A stretch of DNA of 64,000 nucleotides from Myxosarcina sp. GI1. Its GTDB lineage: Bacteria; Cyanobacteriota; Cyanobacteriia; Cyanobacteriales; Xenococcaceae. The stretch covers positions 215,670-279,669 of the forward strand of contig NZ_JRFE01000014.1 in NCBI RefSeq assembly GCF_000756305.1, in the 5' to 3' direction. A model generated the notes under the pieces. That model ran no database searches. It was not told the origin of the DNA and saw nothing but the letters and a program-made list of their open reading frames with translations. The first letter of the stretch is position 1, and every line of letters starts with the position of its first letter. Below are positions 19,250-28,679 of the stretch, in pieces. The position numbers and the translations under genes are program-made.

Positions 19250-20209
19250 ATGACTTCTTCCTCAGCAAATCTTCCTTCAGAAAGTTCGGAAAATAAAAAT
19301 CGAACATCGCTTGAAAAAACTTTAGACACCACTTTTATTTGGACGACCCGCATTTTAGCTTTCGCCGTAGCTGCGGTGCTACTCTGGATTGCGATTAGAG
19401 TAGGAATACAGGCAATTCCAGCTATTAAAGAATTTGGCTTATCTTTTGTTACTAGTAGTGCCTGGAATCCTGTTGAAGAGGCATACGCCATTTTACCCAT
19501 GATGTACGGTACGGTGATTAGTTCGCTAATTGCCCTACTCATCGCCTTTCCCATAGGAGTTGCTAACGCGATCGTTCTCAGTGAAGACTTTTTAGCTCCT
19601 GGTATAAGACGCATTTTGGTATTTATGGTAGAGCTACTGGCAGCAATACCCAGCGTCGTCTATGGTTTGTGGGGAATTTACGTCTTAATTCCATTTCTCA
19701 AACCAATCGGTTCGTGGCTGCATAATAATTTGGGATGGTTTCCTTTATTTTCGACACCCTATCCAGGTCCTGGAATGTTACCTGCGGGCATAATTTTGTC
19801 GATTATGATTTTACCCATTATTACCGCGATCGCCCGTGACTCTCTGGCTTCTTTACCACCAGACTTACGTTCTGGTTCTTATGCTGTTGGTTCGACCAGA
19901 TGGCAAACTATCTTTAGCATCCTGATTCCCGCTGCTTTTTCTGGTATCGTCGGTGGCACGATGCTGGCTTTGGGTAGAGCTTTGGGAGAGACAATGGCGG
20001 TAACTTTAGTAATTGGCAATAGTAATGCCCTTCAGTTTTCAGTTTTAGCTCCTGCTAACACAATCGCCTCTTTAATGGCAAATCAATTTTCCGAAGCCAG
20101 CGGTTTGCAGAGAGATTCTTTGATGTATGCAGGACTAGTTTTGTTTCTAATTACTTTAATTGTCAACATTTTGGCGCAGTTAATCATTCAAAAAGTCAAG
20201 AAATATTGA
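19250..20209 (+). CDS. pstC: Phosphate ABC transporter permease subunit
   Basis: A 319-residue inner-membrane protein with six membrane segments. The EAA-type loop DSLASLPPDLRSGSYAVGST lies near residue 200. LAAIPSVVYGLWGIYVLIP and GRALGETMAVTLVIGNS are PstC signatures. It forms the channel with PstA. It is first in the pstCAB operon, about 170 bases downstream of a three-repeat Pho box. The start ATG at 19250 is supported by the length of the hydrophilic N-terminus. Confidence 0.95.
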   Translation: MTSSSANLPSESSENKNRTSLEKTLDTTFIWTTRILAFAVAAVLLWIAIRVGIQAIPAIKEFGLSFVTSSAWNPVEEAYAILPMMYGTVISSLIALLIAFPIGVANAIVLSEDFLAPGIRRILVFMVELLAAIPSVVYGLWGIYVLIPFLKPIGSWLHNNLGWFPLFSTPYPGPGMLPAGIILSIMILPIITAIARDSLASLPPDLRSGSYAVGSTRWQTIFSILIPAAFSGIVGGTMLALGRALGETMAVTLVIGNSNALQFSVLAPANTIASLMANQFSEASGLQRDSLMYAGLVLFLITLIVNILAQLIIQKVKKY

Positions 20210-20211
20210 TT

Positions 20212-21090
20212 ATGACCTCGGCAACTAACCAACATAAAGATACGAGCGGCTTGGAAAAATCATCTAAACCCCGTACCATTATTGGCACCATACTCAATAT
20301 CGTTGCCTTTTCATTTTTGGGTTTATCGATACTTCCTTTGGGATTGGTAATTATTTACGTGCTGATTAAAGGGGGTGGTCGCCTCGGCTTAAATTTGTTT
20401 ACCCAACTGCCCCCCGCAGCCTTGCAAGAAGGTGGTGGTATTGCCAATGCAATTGTGGGAACCTTAATTTTAGTCGGCATCGCGGCAGTAATTAGCATTC
20501 CCATTGGAGTTTTAGCAGCAGTATATCTTTCTGAATTTAGCCCTGCTAGAGCCGCCCGTTGGATTCGCTTTGCCACTAACGTACTCAGTGGCGTTCCCTC
20601 AATTATCGTCGGAATTTTTGCCTATGGCGCGATTGTGTTGCGAACGGGAGGTTTTTCGGCATTTGCAGGCGGTTTTGCTCTAGCAGTATTGATGTTGCCC
20701 ATAATTGTCCGCACCACCGACGAGGCGCTGCAAATCGTACCGCAAGAGGTGCGTTGGGCATCTGTAGGTGTGGGAGCATCTAACTTTCATACCGTACTTA
20801 AAATTGTGCTGCCAGCAGCATTACCCGCAATTGTTACGGGAACTACCCTGGCGATCGCCAGAGCAGCAGGAGAAACGGCACCACTAATTTTTACTGCTTT
20901 GTTCACTCAATTTTGGCCCAATGGTTTATTCGAGCCAATTCCTTCTCTTTCGGTACTGGTGTATAACTACGCTACCGTTCCCTATGAAAATCAGCGAGAG
21001 CTAGCTTGGGCAGCTTCTTTAATTTTGGTATTGCTGATTTTAATTACCAGCATTCTCTCTCGCTTGGCAACTCGTAAAAGCGTCTATTAG
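20212..21090 (+). CDS. pstA: Phosphate ABC transporter permease subunit
   Basis: A 292-residue six-helix permease. Signatures are ATNVLSGVPSIIVGIFAYG, the EAA-like loop DEALQIVPQEVRWASVGVGAS and ARAAGETAPLIFTALF. The ATG at 20212 begins two bases after the pstC stop, so the genes are translationally coupled. An in-frame TTG two codons earlier overlaps the pstC stop and is less likely. Confidence 0.95.
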   Translation: MTSATNQHKDTSGLEKSSKPRTIIGTILNIVAFSFLGLSILPLGLVIIYVLIKGGGRLGLNLFTQLPPAALQEGGGIANAIVGTLILVGIAAVISIPIGVLAAVYLSEFSPARAARWIRFATNVLSGVPSIIVGIFAYGAIVLRTGGFSAFAGGFALAVLMLPIIVRTTDEALQIVPQEVRWASVGVGASNFHTVLKIVLPAALPAIVTGTTLAIARAAGETAPLIFTALFTQFWPNGLFEPIPSLSVLVYNYATVPYENQRELAWAASLILVLLILITSILSRLATRKSVY

Positions 21091-21131
21091 TTAACAATCG
21101 ATCGCAAGTAAATAAAAACAATTAGATAGTC

Positions 21132-21956
21132 ATGACTACTCAAGAACAACAGCAGTCTCAAAACCAACAACCTGGAGCGGCAGAAACTATCTTACAGGCA
21201 GAAGATGTTACCGTTTACTATGGCGATTTTGCCGCTTTGCGAGGGGTTTACATGGAAGTCCCTAAAAATCAGGTTACGGCACTAATCGGTCCTTCTGGAT
21301 GTGGCAAAAGTACCCTGATTCGCTGTTTCAATCGCCTTAACGATTTAATTGATGGTTGTCGAGTAGAGGGCAAGGTTATTTATCGCGACAAAAATCTTTA
21401 TGCCGACAACATCGATCCGATAGAGGTACGCCGACGTATTGGCATGGTGTTTCAAAATCCCAATCCCTTTCCTAAATCGATTTATGAAAATATTGCCTAT
21501 GGAGCGAGAATTAATGGCTATAAAGGGGATATGGATGAGTTGGTAGAAAAATCTCTCCGAGAAGCTGCCCTCTGGGAAGAAGTCAAAGACAAGCTCAAGC
21601 AAAATGGACTTTCCCTCTCTGGAGGACAGCAGCAGCGTTTGTGTATTGCTAGAGCCGTCGCACTTAAGCCAGATATAGTGTTAATGGACGAACCCTGTTC
21701 TTCCCTCGATCCCGTTTCTACTAATAAAGTAGAAGATCTGATTCACCAACTAAAAGCCCAATACACGATTATTATCGTTACTCATAATATGCAGCAAGCA
21801 GTTAGAGTAGCAGATATGACGGCATTTTTTAATGCTGAAGCAGGAGAATCGGGCAATCGTTTTGGTTATTTGGTTGAATACAGACCAACCGAGGAAATAT
21901 TTGAAAATCCCAGAGAAGAAGCGACCAAACAGTATGTCAGTGGCAATTTTGGCTAG
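21132..21956 (+). CDS. pstB: Phosphate ABC transporter ATP-binding subunit
   Basis: A 274-residue ATPase. It has Walker [10 protein letters not shown], the signature [14 protein letters not shown] and Walker [15 protein letters not shown], followed by the THNM switch histidine. [19 protein letters not shown] near the end is the PstB insert common in cyanobacteria. It has a Gln-rich N-terminal tail (about residues 3-17). It is last in pstCAB, 41 bases after pstA, and is followed by a hairpin terminator. It powers phosphate import from PstS. Confidence 0.96.
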   Translation: MTTQEQQQSQNQQPGAAETILQAEDVTVYYGDFAALRGVYMEVPKNQVTALIGPSGCGKSTLIRCFNRLNDLIDGCRVEGKVIYRDKNLYADNIDPIEVRRRIGMVFQNPNPFPKSIYENIAYGARINGYKGDMDELVEKSLREAALWEEVKDKLKQNGLSLSGGQQQRLCIARAVALKPDIVLMDEPCSSLDPVSTNKVEDLIHQLKAQYTIIIVTHNMQQAVRVADMTAFFNAEAGESGNRFGYLVEYRPTEEIFENPREEATKQYVSGNFG

Positions 21957-21984
21957 ATTTATATGATTTAAGTTTAGCAATTCG

Positions 21985-22010
21985 CGATCGCCTTAAATAT
22001 TAGGCGATCG
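21985..22010. terminator. Hairpin between pstB and the convergent membrane-protein gene
   Basis: CGATCGCCT and AGGCGATCG form a 9-base perfect stem around 8 bases. The sequence lies just past pstB and between convergent genes. The T-run is weak, so termination strength is uncertain. Confidence 0.45.
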
Positions 22011-22103
22011 TGTAAAAACTAATAAATATGATTATTTTGATTGACGCTTACCTACCAACTATTAATAACTAACCACTAACCCTCATATCCAATTATTTTC
22101 TTT

Positions 22104-23669
22104 CTACTTAACGGCGTATAAAGCATAAGAATCATCTTGGAAAAGTTTATTAAAGTCAGGGCATTGGATATTAAAGTTATTCTCATTTAAAACTACATGA
22201 GTAACTTGGTACTCAGCCTGTAAATAATCGAGTATCTGACAGGCGCGCTCTCTTGAGGGAGCTTCGTAAAATTTTAAAGCTAAGTTTACTCGCTCGTACC
22301 ATTCCAAAACCTCAACATCTTTGTAAGGATGAGACTTAAAGTTAATAAAAATTGGCGCACCAGTATAGAGACGGAACTTTTGCAATTTTGGCAGTCCTAA
22401 CATACTTTCTGACTGTATTGGCATCAAATAAACGTCATCAGCTTGCTTGTGGGTTTTGACATAGTTCATCAATGGTATGGTTTCATCGTTTAACTCTAGT
22501 TCCTCTACCTGCAACGCCGCACGACTTACAAATAAAACAGTCAAAGCTGTCAGACTAAAAGCGATCGCCAGCCTGCGATAGCGAGATAGGATAGTAAATT
22601 TGGCAAATATAAATCTAACTAACCAGGCAATAATCAAAGCCGTAGATAGAGGCACCAGAACCACAGAAATTCGCCAGGGAGTGGTAAAAGCTAAAGTGCC
22701 ACTATTACCCAGCATTTTATAAACTGTCATTAAGGTTGCTAAAAGCAAAGGGAATGCCAAAATGGGAAAGATGCGCGTGTTTCTGGCAACTAACAGTCCC
22801 AAAATCATTGCCGAAATTTGTAAAATTGTGGCGGGATACTTCAACCAAATTTCTGGATGAGAGTGATGGGGAATCCTATAATTAATAATTATTTCCTGCG
22901 CTCGTTGCCAAATTGCTAAAGATGTCGGCTCGAAAAATACCAGGGTGTATATAACTACAGGAAGCACCAGTAGCAAACACAAACATCCCATTAAAAAAGC
23001 TTTGCGTATGTTTCGCTCTCGGTAAACAGTTATGACCATATAGGTCAAAGTTAAGAAAGCGGCACCAGGAAGATAAACGGGATGAAAAATACAGGCTAAA
23101 GCTAGTAGCGCGACCGCCGAATAAGCATAATTATTTAAAAACAAATAAATCGACAGCAGCAAGAACACCCCTAAAGTACTCGGCTGAAACTGATGGCTGA
23201 TAATAAACTGTTCGGCAAAACCCTGATAGAGATATTCTTGAATATCGTTTTCACCACCAATGCCAATAGCAATAACGTGACTGTAGATTAGTAGTGTGGC
23301 ATTGAGCAAATAAGCTGCTGGCTTGTTATTAAAGCCGAATAGTTGAGAAGTGATACCTAACAAGCTGTAGAGATAAACACCCAGACAGAGAATTTGATAG
23401 ATATAAAACGATACTTCGCCAAAGTGAAGGTAGCTAAATTCTACTAGTTTACTAAAAGCTGGCAGGGGATCTAAAGTATTTGCCAGCCAGTCGCGATCGA
23501 GATAGCCCAAACCTGCTTTGGCAAGTCCATGTAAGAATTTAGTGTTTTGATTGCCTTCATAAAGTGGATCTTGTAAATAAATAATGCCAAAAACAACTGC
23601 AAATACAGTTATTTTGAAAAAACTGCGAGGAACTTTTGTTGGTAAAAGTTTATGCGTTACTAACTTCAC
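22104..23669 (-). CDS. Polytopic membrane protein, GT-C glycosyltransferase-like, unknown function
   Basis: A 521-residue protein with ten or more membrane segments and a soluble C-terminal domain from about residue 395. The overall build is a short cytoplasmic start, a first periplasmic loop with acidic residues (LDRDWLANTLDPLPAFS), repeated helices and a C-terminal periplasmic part with VYLMPIQSESM. It recalls GT-C/ArnT-like mannosyl transferases and cyanobacterial DUF6798-type proteins. I do not recognise a specific member. It stands alone, convergent with pstB. Function is not assigned. Confidence 0.6.
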   Translation of the reverse strand: MKLVTHKLLPTKVPRSFFKITVFAVVFGIIYLQDPLYEGNQNTKFLHGLAKAGLGYLDRDWLANTLDPLPAFSKLVEFSYLHFGEVSFYIYQILCLGVYLYSLLGITSQLFGFNNKPAAYLLNATLLIYSHVIAIGIGGENDIQEYLYQGFAEQFIISHQFQPSTLGVFLLLSIYLFLNNYAYSAVALLALACIFHPVYLPGAAFLTLTYMVITVYRERNIRKAFLMGCLCLLLVLPVVIYTLVFFEPTSLAIWQRAQEIIINYRIPHHSHPEIWLKYPATILQISAMILGLLVARNTRIFPILAFPLLLATLMTVYKMLGNSGTLAFTTPWRISVVLVPLSTALIIAWLVRFIFAKFTILSRYRRLAIAFSLTALTVLFVSRAALQVEELELNDETIPLMNYVKTHKQADDVYLMPIQSESMLGLPKLQKFRLYTGAPIFINFKSHPYKDVEVLEWYERVNLALKFYEAPSRERACQILDYLQAEYQVTHVVLNENNFNIQCPDFNKLFQDDSYALYAVK

Positions 23670-23742
23670 TTAATTTTGTTTGAGTGCCAAGTTTCAACCT
23701 GAAGTTTAAATCCTATTAACATCTAACCCACATAAAAATTTT

Positions 23743-24486
23743 CTATAGATACTGCTGTTTTTTAATGGCGACAATACAAATTCTACGATAGTCGGCAATC
23801 CAGTTATCATCTCGATACAGAAGTGGTTTTAACCTTGTCTCAGTTTGAGCGATAATTTGGTCTTTAGTTTCGGAATAGGTTTCTAAATGACTACCTGCAA
23901 ACATTTCCAGCCAGTTAGCCAAACCTTTTTCTCCTTCTAACTTAGTCGGGCGATCTCGCAAAGTAGCATAGACAACTTCAAATCCCTGTCGTTCTAAAAG
24001 GTTACTGTATTCGGCAATACTAGGAAAATACCAGGGATTATATGGTGTTTCTAAAACAGAATTTAAAGCAGTAACAATCGCAGCAATATTACCTTTTCCA
24101 CCAAATTCGGCAACCAAACGTCCTTTTGGCTTTAAAGATCGCCAGATACATTCGATCGCTTTTGCTGGCGGCTGTATCCAGTGCAGCGCAGCATTAGAAA
24201 AAACCGCGTCAAAAGTTTTATCAAAGAAAAAATTAGCACCATCAGCGACCAAAAATTCTATGTGAGGAAAATTTTTCTTAGCTGTGGCGATCGCCTGTTC
24301 CGAACTGTCTATACCCACTACTTCAGCACCAGTTGCCGCAATTTCTGCCGTTAACTGTCCCGTACCGCAACCTAAATCGAGAATGCGTTCGTTTGGCTGT
24401 GGCGCAAGCAATTGCAAAACTTTTTGACCATATTGCCAAACAAAGCTGTGTTTTTCTTCGTATAATTCGGTATTCCAGCGATTCAT
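23743..24486 (-). CDS. Class I SAM-dependent methyltransferase (trans-aconitate methyltransferase-like)
   Basis: About 247 residues from the preferred ATG at 24486 (MNRWNTELYEEKHSFVW); the frame is open 17 codons further. SAM motif I is ERILDLGCGTGQLTAEIA, motif II VVGIDSSEQAI, then FLVADGANF and the post-motif FDAVFSNAALHWI. The WNTELYEEKHSFVW entry and the LHW-Ile motif are typical of the Tam-like methyltransferases that modify small acids. Downstream of it a heptamer repeat precedes the cupin gene on the same strand. The substrate is unknown. Confidence 0.85.
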   Translation of the reverse strand: MNRWNTELYEEKHSFVWQYGQKVLQLLAPQPNERILDLGCGTGQLTAEIAATGAEVVGIDSSEQAIATAKKNFPHIEFLVADGANFFFDKTFDAVFSNAALHWIQPPAKAIECIWRSLKPKGRLVAEFGGKGNIAAIVTALNSVLETPYNPWYFPSIAEYSNLLERQGFEVVYATLRDRPTKLEGEKGLANWLEMFAGSHLETYSETKDQIIAQTETRLKPLLYRDDNWIADYRRICIVAIKKQQYL

Positions 24487-24550
24487 ATTTAAACGCCTAG
24501 TGTTTTGTCTATTAATTAATGAAGAATAGAGAAGCACTTAATATCTCCCT

Positions 24551-24585
24551 TGCTCCCTGCTCCCTGCTCCCTGCTCCCTGCTCCC
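24551..24585. repeat. Five tandem copies of the heptamer TGCTCCC
   Basis: An exact 7-base unit repeated five times without spacers, between the methyltransferase and cupin genes. It is a short tandemly repeated repetitive (STRR) sequence of the kind known in cyanobacteria. A second array of the same unit lies at 27556. Confidence 0.9.
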
Positions 24586-24632
24586 CTGCCTGTCCACCAG
24601 TTAGATATTGACAGACCACTAGAGCCTAATTA

Positions 24633-25088
24633 TCAATACAAACTACCATCTTTACGAGTAAACACATCTCCCTCAGAAGTACGCTTGGCTGCTAAATCGT
24701 CATCGGGATAAGTAACCTCGTCACCTGCCGTGCGATCGCCTATTTCTAAATACGTTACGATATAGTTAGAGCGATTGATAAGATGATGTCCGTCTGCTTC
24801 TCCTGCGGGAAAGCCAGCCATATCCCCCGCAGTTAAGATGTGTTCGCCGCTATTAGTAACTAAAGTAATTTCTCCTTCAATTACGTAAATAAATTCATCT
24901 TGACGCAAATGCCAGTGTCCAAGAGCAGAACGGCTTCCAGGCTGTAATTTGACTATATTAACCCCGAAATTAGTCAATCCTGCTGCATTTCCTATCCGCT
25001 GTCTAATTCTGCCAGCAACCAAATGTTTAAAAGGCTCGGGATAGTTAGTACTGCTATGTTCTGGTACCAACTTAGGATCTATTAGCAT
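24633..25088 (-). CDS. Cupin-domain protein
   Basis: A 151-residue single-domain cupin. Motif 1 is GSRSALGHWHLRQDEFIYVIEGE (metal His, His and Glu) and motif 2 is PAGEADGHHLINRS. Such small cupins bind a metal and often act on sugars or as sensors. The C-terminal stretch YPDDDLAAKRTSEGDVFTRKDG is seen in a conserved bacterial cupin group with no assigned reaction. The start ATG is at 25086-25088. Confidence 0.8.
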   Translation of the reverse strand: MLIDPKLVPEHSSTNYPEPFKHLVAGRIRQRIGNAAGLTNFGVNIVKLQPGSRSALGHWHLRQDEFIYVIEGEITLVTNSGEHILTAGDMAGFPAGEADGHHLINRSNYIVTYLEIGDRTAGDEVTYPDDDLAAKRTSEGDVFTRKDGSLY

Positions 25089-25371
25089 TTGATAACTTAT
25101 TTATTTAGAATGCTCTGGTGCTTATAGTAGTATACATATTTGGGTTTAAATATTGTTTTAACTATTGACAGTTTATTGTTGATGGTTGGTGCGGGTTATG
25201 CCAAACTTTTATTTTGTCAAAGCTGTAAATAATAAACGGCATGATAGTTAGCTAAATTAACCATCTCTGACTGAAGCAGAACGATCGCTGATAACTGTTA
25301 AATTAAATAGGATTGAAACAAGACTAGGTAGCTCGAAGCAATTTTTTAGGTACTTACTCACACGGAAATTT

Positions 25372-27480
25372 ATGATGAACGAACAAATTCGCATTTTAAT
25401 GTGCGCTCCCGACCACTACGACGTAGACTATGTAATTAATCCTTGGATGGAAGGGAATATTCATAAATCTTCGCGCGATCGCGCCGTAGAACAGTGGTCG
25501 AAGCTACACTACACCCTTAAAGATTTGGCAATTGTCGATTTAATCCAGCCTCAAAAAGGCGTACCCGATATGGTATTTACCGCCAATGCTGGTTTGGTGT
25601 TAGGAGATAACGTCGTTCTCAGTCGCTTTTATCACCCAGAACGCCAGGGTGAAGAACCACACTTTAAAAAATGGTTTGAAGATAACGAGTTTAACGTTTT
25701 TGAACTGCCTAAAGATTTACCCTTTGAAGGCGCGGGGGATGCGCTGTTAGACCGCGAGGGAAGATGGCTATGGGCTGGTTATGGTTTTCGTTCCGAACTA
25801 GACTCCCACCCCTACATTGCTAAATGGCTGGATATCGAAGTGCTATCGCTGCGTTTGATTGACGATCGCTTCTATCATCTCGACACCTGTTTTTGTCCTC
25901 TAACTGGCGGCTATTTACTCTACTATCCAGGGGCGTTTGATTCTTATTCCAATCATCTGATCGAAACTCGCGTACCCGAAGCCAAACGAATTGCGATCGC
26001 CGAAACCGATGCTGTAAATTTTGCCTGCAATTCGGTAAACGTGGAACAAACGGTAGTAATGAACAAAGCCAGCGATAGTCTCAAACAGCGTCTGGCGGAG
26101 GCTGGTTTTGAAGTTATCGAAACCCCGCTTACCGAATTTCTTAAAGCAGGAGGCGCGGCAAAATGTTTGACTTTAAGAATTACCGAACCCGTACTAGAAG
26201 AAGTTCACGCTAGTACCCCAGTTGAAACTCGCGTCATTCAGCTAGAAGGACATTTGCTCGATGCTGGCATTATGAACCGTGCCTTAGATTTGGTAGTAGA
26301 AAACGGGGGTAGTTTTAAAGTTCTCAACTTTAACCTCGGTCTGGAAAGACAGAGTACCTCAGCCGCAGAGGTGCGAGTTTCTGCCCCCGATGGCGAGGTG
26401 ATGGAAGAAATTATGCGTCGCTTAATTGACCTGGGGGCTGTAGCTACACCTCAAGAAGTGCGCGATGCCATTACCGAAACCTGTACTCAAGCAGGAGTTG
26501 CCCCCGATGATTTTTATGTTTCTACGATTTATCCCACAGAAGTTAGGGTCAATGGCGAATGGATACGGGTAGAAAATCAACGGATGGATGGGGCAATTGT
26601 TGTCGGCGAAACCGCTAAAGAAACAGTTGCCCGCTGTAAGATTTTACGAGACTTAGTAGCTGGCGATCGCGTTGTGGTCGGAGTTGAAGGTATTCGCAGC
26701 GTTAGAAAAGCCGCCTCTCGCGAAAAAAGAGCCAGCGATGAATTTAGCTTTATGGGGGCGGGTGTCTCCAGCGAAAGACGGGTAGAACTGGTAGTAGAAC
26801 AAATTGCCTGGGAATTGAGGCAGATTCGCGATCGCGGTGGCAAGGTTATCGTTACCGCAGGTCCTGTAGTGGTTCACACTGGAGGCGTAAAGCATCTATC
26901 TCGCCTAATTCAAGATGGCTATGTTCAGGGATTATTAGGAGGTAATGCGATCGCCGTTCACGATATCGAACAGGCGTTAATGGGAACTTCTTTGGGCGTG
27001 GATATGCAAAAAGGAACTCCCGTAAGAGGCGGACATCGCCATCACCTTAAAGCTATCAATACCGTTCGCCGTCATGGCAGTATTGCCGCTACTGTAGAAG
27101 CAGGCTTACTCACCAAAGGAATTATGTATGAGTGCGTCAAAAATAACGTTCCTTTCTGCTTGGCTGGTTCGATCCGCGATGATGGACCGCTTCCCGATAC
27201 GGAAATGAATCTGATCGAGGCGCAGGCAGAATATGCCCGACTACTCAAAGGTACGGACATGATTTTAATGTTGTCTACCATGCTGCACTCTATTGGCGTA
27301 GGCAACATGACTCCTGCGGGTGTCAAAATGGTTTGTGTAGACATCAATCCTGCCGTAGTTACCAAGTTAAGCGATCGCGGTTCGGTTGAATCTGTCGGTG
27401 TTGTTACCGATGTCGGCTTGTTCCTCAGTCTACTAGTCAATCAGTTGGAAAAATTAACTAGCCCCTATCAGAGGGTTTAG
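25372..27480 (+). CDS. argZ/agrE: Bifunctional arginine dihydrolase / ornithine cyclodeaminase
   Basis: A 702-residue fusion protein. Residues 1 to about 280 are an amidinotransferase-fold arginine dihydrolase (arginine to ornithine, CO2 and two ammonia). The catalytic trio appears as FTANAG (Asn-72), FYHLDTCF (His-169) and GGAAKCLTLR (Cys-265). Starting at the second Met shifts these by one, matching the numbering used for the Synechocystis enzyme. Residues about 285-385 are a LOR/SDH-like linker. The remainder is the ornithine cyclodeaminase-like domain, with VTAGPVVVHTGG and VGNMTPAGVKMVCVDIN. In Anabaena the fused form (AgrE) makes proline. It lets arginine from cyanophycin be recycled as nitrogen. 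It is a single gene with ATG-ATG at the start. Confidence 0.93.
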   Translation: MMNEQIRILMCAPDHYDVDYVINPWMEGNIHKSSRDRAVEQWSKLHYTLKDLAIVDLIQPQKGVPDMVFTANAGLVLGDNVVLSRFYHPERQGEEPHFKKWFEDNEFNVFELPKDLPFEGAGDALLDREGRWLWAGYGFRSELDSHPYIAKWLDIEVLSLRLIDDRFYHLDTCFCPLTGGYLLYYPGAFDSYSNHLIETRVPEAKRIAIAETDAVNFACNSVNVEQTVVMNKASDSLKQRLAEAGFEVIETPLTEFLKAGGAAKCLTLRITEPVLEEVHASTPVETRVIQLEGHLLDAGIMNRALDLVVENGGSFKVLNFNLGLERQSTSAAEVRVSAPDGEVMEEIMRRLIDLGAVATPQEVRDAITETCTQAGVAPDDFYVSTIYPTEVRVNGEWIRVENQRMDGAIVVGETAKETVARCKILRDLVAGDRVVVGVEGIRSVRKAASREKRASDEFSFMGAGVSSERRVELVVEQIAWELRQIRDRGGKVIVTAGPVVVHTGGVKHLSRLIQDGYVQGLLGGNAIAVHDIEQALMGTSLGVDMQKGTPVRGGHRHHLKAINTVRRHGSIAATVEAGLLTKGIMYECVKNNVPFCLAGSIRDDGPLPDTEMNLIEAQAEYARLLKGTDMILMLSTMLHSIGVGNMTPAGVKMVCVDINPAVVTKLSDRGSVESVGVVTDVGLFLSLLVNQLEKLTSPYQRV

Positions 27481-27555
27481 AAAAAATAAAGCACCGCTTC
27501 GCTTGGGTGCGGAGTGTTGAGGGGCAGGGGGATCTTTGTCCGACTGATTTCCCCC

Positions 27556-27583
27556 TGCTCCCTGCTCCCTGCTCCCTGCTCCC
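27556..27583. repeat. Four tandem copies of the heptamer TGCTCCC
   Basis: The same 7-base unit and orientation as at 24551, repeated four times in the gap after argZ/agrE. Just upstream, GCACC/GGGTGC near 27491-27510 can pair as a small hairpin that may terminate the argZ/agrE transcript. Confidence 0.9.
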
Positions 27584-27754
27584 TTGCCCATAAAAACCAT
27601 GCACTTTGCTTTTTCTGCCGAGTTATCCCTTCGCTTCCCTCTGTCTCTTACAAAAGGTTACAAAATTTCTAAAATATTTGTCTTTTATAGTCTTTAAAAC
27701 AGCTTTTTGACATACTATAGAACTAAGGTACTAGTAAAAAGTAGGATAAATAGT

Positions 27755-28153
27755 TTATGAGCGATTGACTAAAGACATAATAGAATCGATAAAATGCTGA
27801 TGATCGACTATAGGTTTAGAAATATAGCCATCCGCACCGCTTTGTTTGAGAAAACTCTCGCGATTTCCCTGCATGGCATGAGCGGTAACTAAAATAACTG
27901 GCAATGAAGCAGTTTGTGGATTGGATTTTAGCATTTGAGTAATTTCAATCCCATCTACTGGTTTACCTTGATAGATGCTATTAGCCAAAGAAACATCCAT
28001 CAAAATTGCGTCTATATCGCCAGATTCAGCCAGTTGTAAAACCTTTTCTACGTTTTCGGTGCCTTCTACTTGCAAACCGCCTTTTTTTGTTAGTATTTTG
28101 GAGAAAACCCGAAGATTTATCGGATCGTCTTCCACAATTAGAACTGTGGTCAT
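27755..28153 (-). CDS. Single-domain response regulator (receiver only)
   Basis: About 132 residues forming one CheY-like receiver: VLIVEDDPINLRVF (acidic pocket), AILMDVSLANS (phospho-acceptor Asp), VILVTAHAM (Thr switch) and GYISKPIVDHQHF (Lys). It has no output domain, so it probably works in a phosphorelay with a hybrid kinase. The ATG at 28153 is preferred; the frame is open two codons further to a TTG. No kinase gene is adjacent. Confidence 0.88.
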   Translation of the reverse strand: MTTVLIVEDDPINLRVFSKILTKKGGLQVEGTENVEKVLQLAESGDIDAILMDVSLANSIYQGKPVDGIEITQMLKSNPQTASLPVILVTAHAMQGNRESFLKQSGADGYISKPIVDHQHFIDSIMSLVNRS

Positions 28154-28679
28154 AAACAATAACTAGAAAGATTTTGAATTTAGAAAAAACTTATTGTTAA
28201 AAATAAGTTAATGATAAATTTAGTCTAAGTTTACTTACTCAGGAGACTGGTAACAAAATTTTCGTCTGCCAAGAGTTCCTGTGACTAAAGTTAAAATTTT
28301 GAAACAGACTTGCACTTTCGCAAGGAGGTTTGTACCAAAAATAGCATGGTGTAAAGCCATCAGCAATTTTAACTCATAGCTCTGTATTGTTGTGCGATCG
28401 CAATTGTCTTTTAGTCTGCCGAGGTTAGTTTGGCAATGTATATCGACCGTCACTGCTTTTACAGTACATACCCTTTTAGATGTAGATAAATATCACTCGA
28501 ACCATTTTCTAGTGAAGAGCACATTATTTATTAATTGTGACTCAAAAAAACAGTAAGAGAAAAAACTTTTTCTATGTTATAGCTATATTGCACTATATTT
28601 TATAAACTCTCATTCCTAAAAGCTCGACTACATCTTCTGCGGGATATCTTACTAATCACCTTTGGAGACTTTTTAATTA
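28154..28679. other. 526-base intergenic region upstream of the topoisomerase gene
   Basis: It lies between the divergent response regulator and the type II topoisomerase subunit. A 72-codon reverse-strand frame at 28235-28453 has no recognisable motif or ribosome site and is probably spurious. The last 70 bases are the likely promoter and leader of the downstream gene. I see no RNA gene. Confidence 0.4.

Noticed and set aside
24551..24585. CRISPR array
   Set aside because: Units are 7 bases, contiguous and without unique spacers.
28235..28453. 72-codon reverse-strand reading upstream of the topoisomerase gene
   Set aside because: No family pattern, no ribosome site and poor codon context; probably chance.
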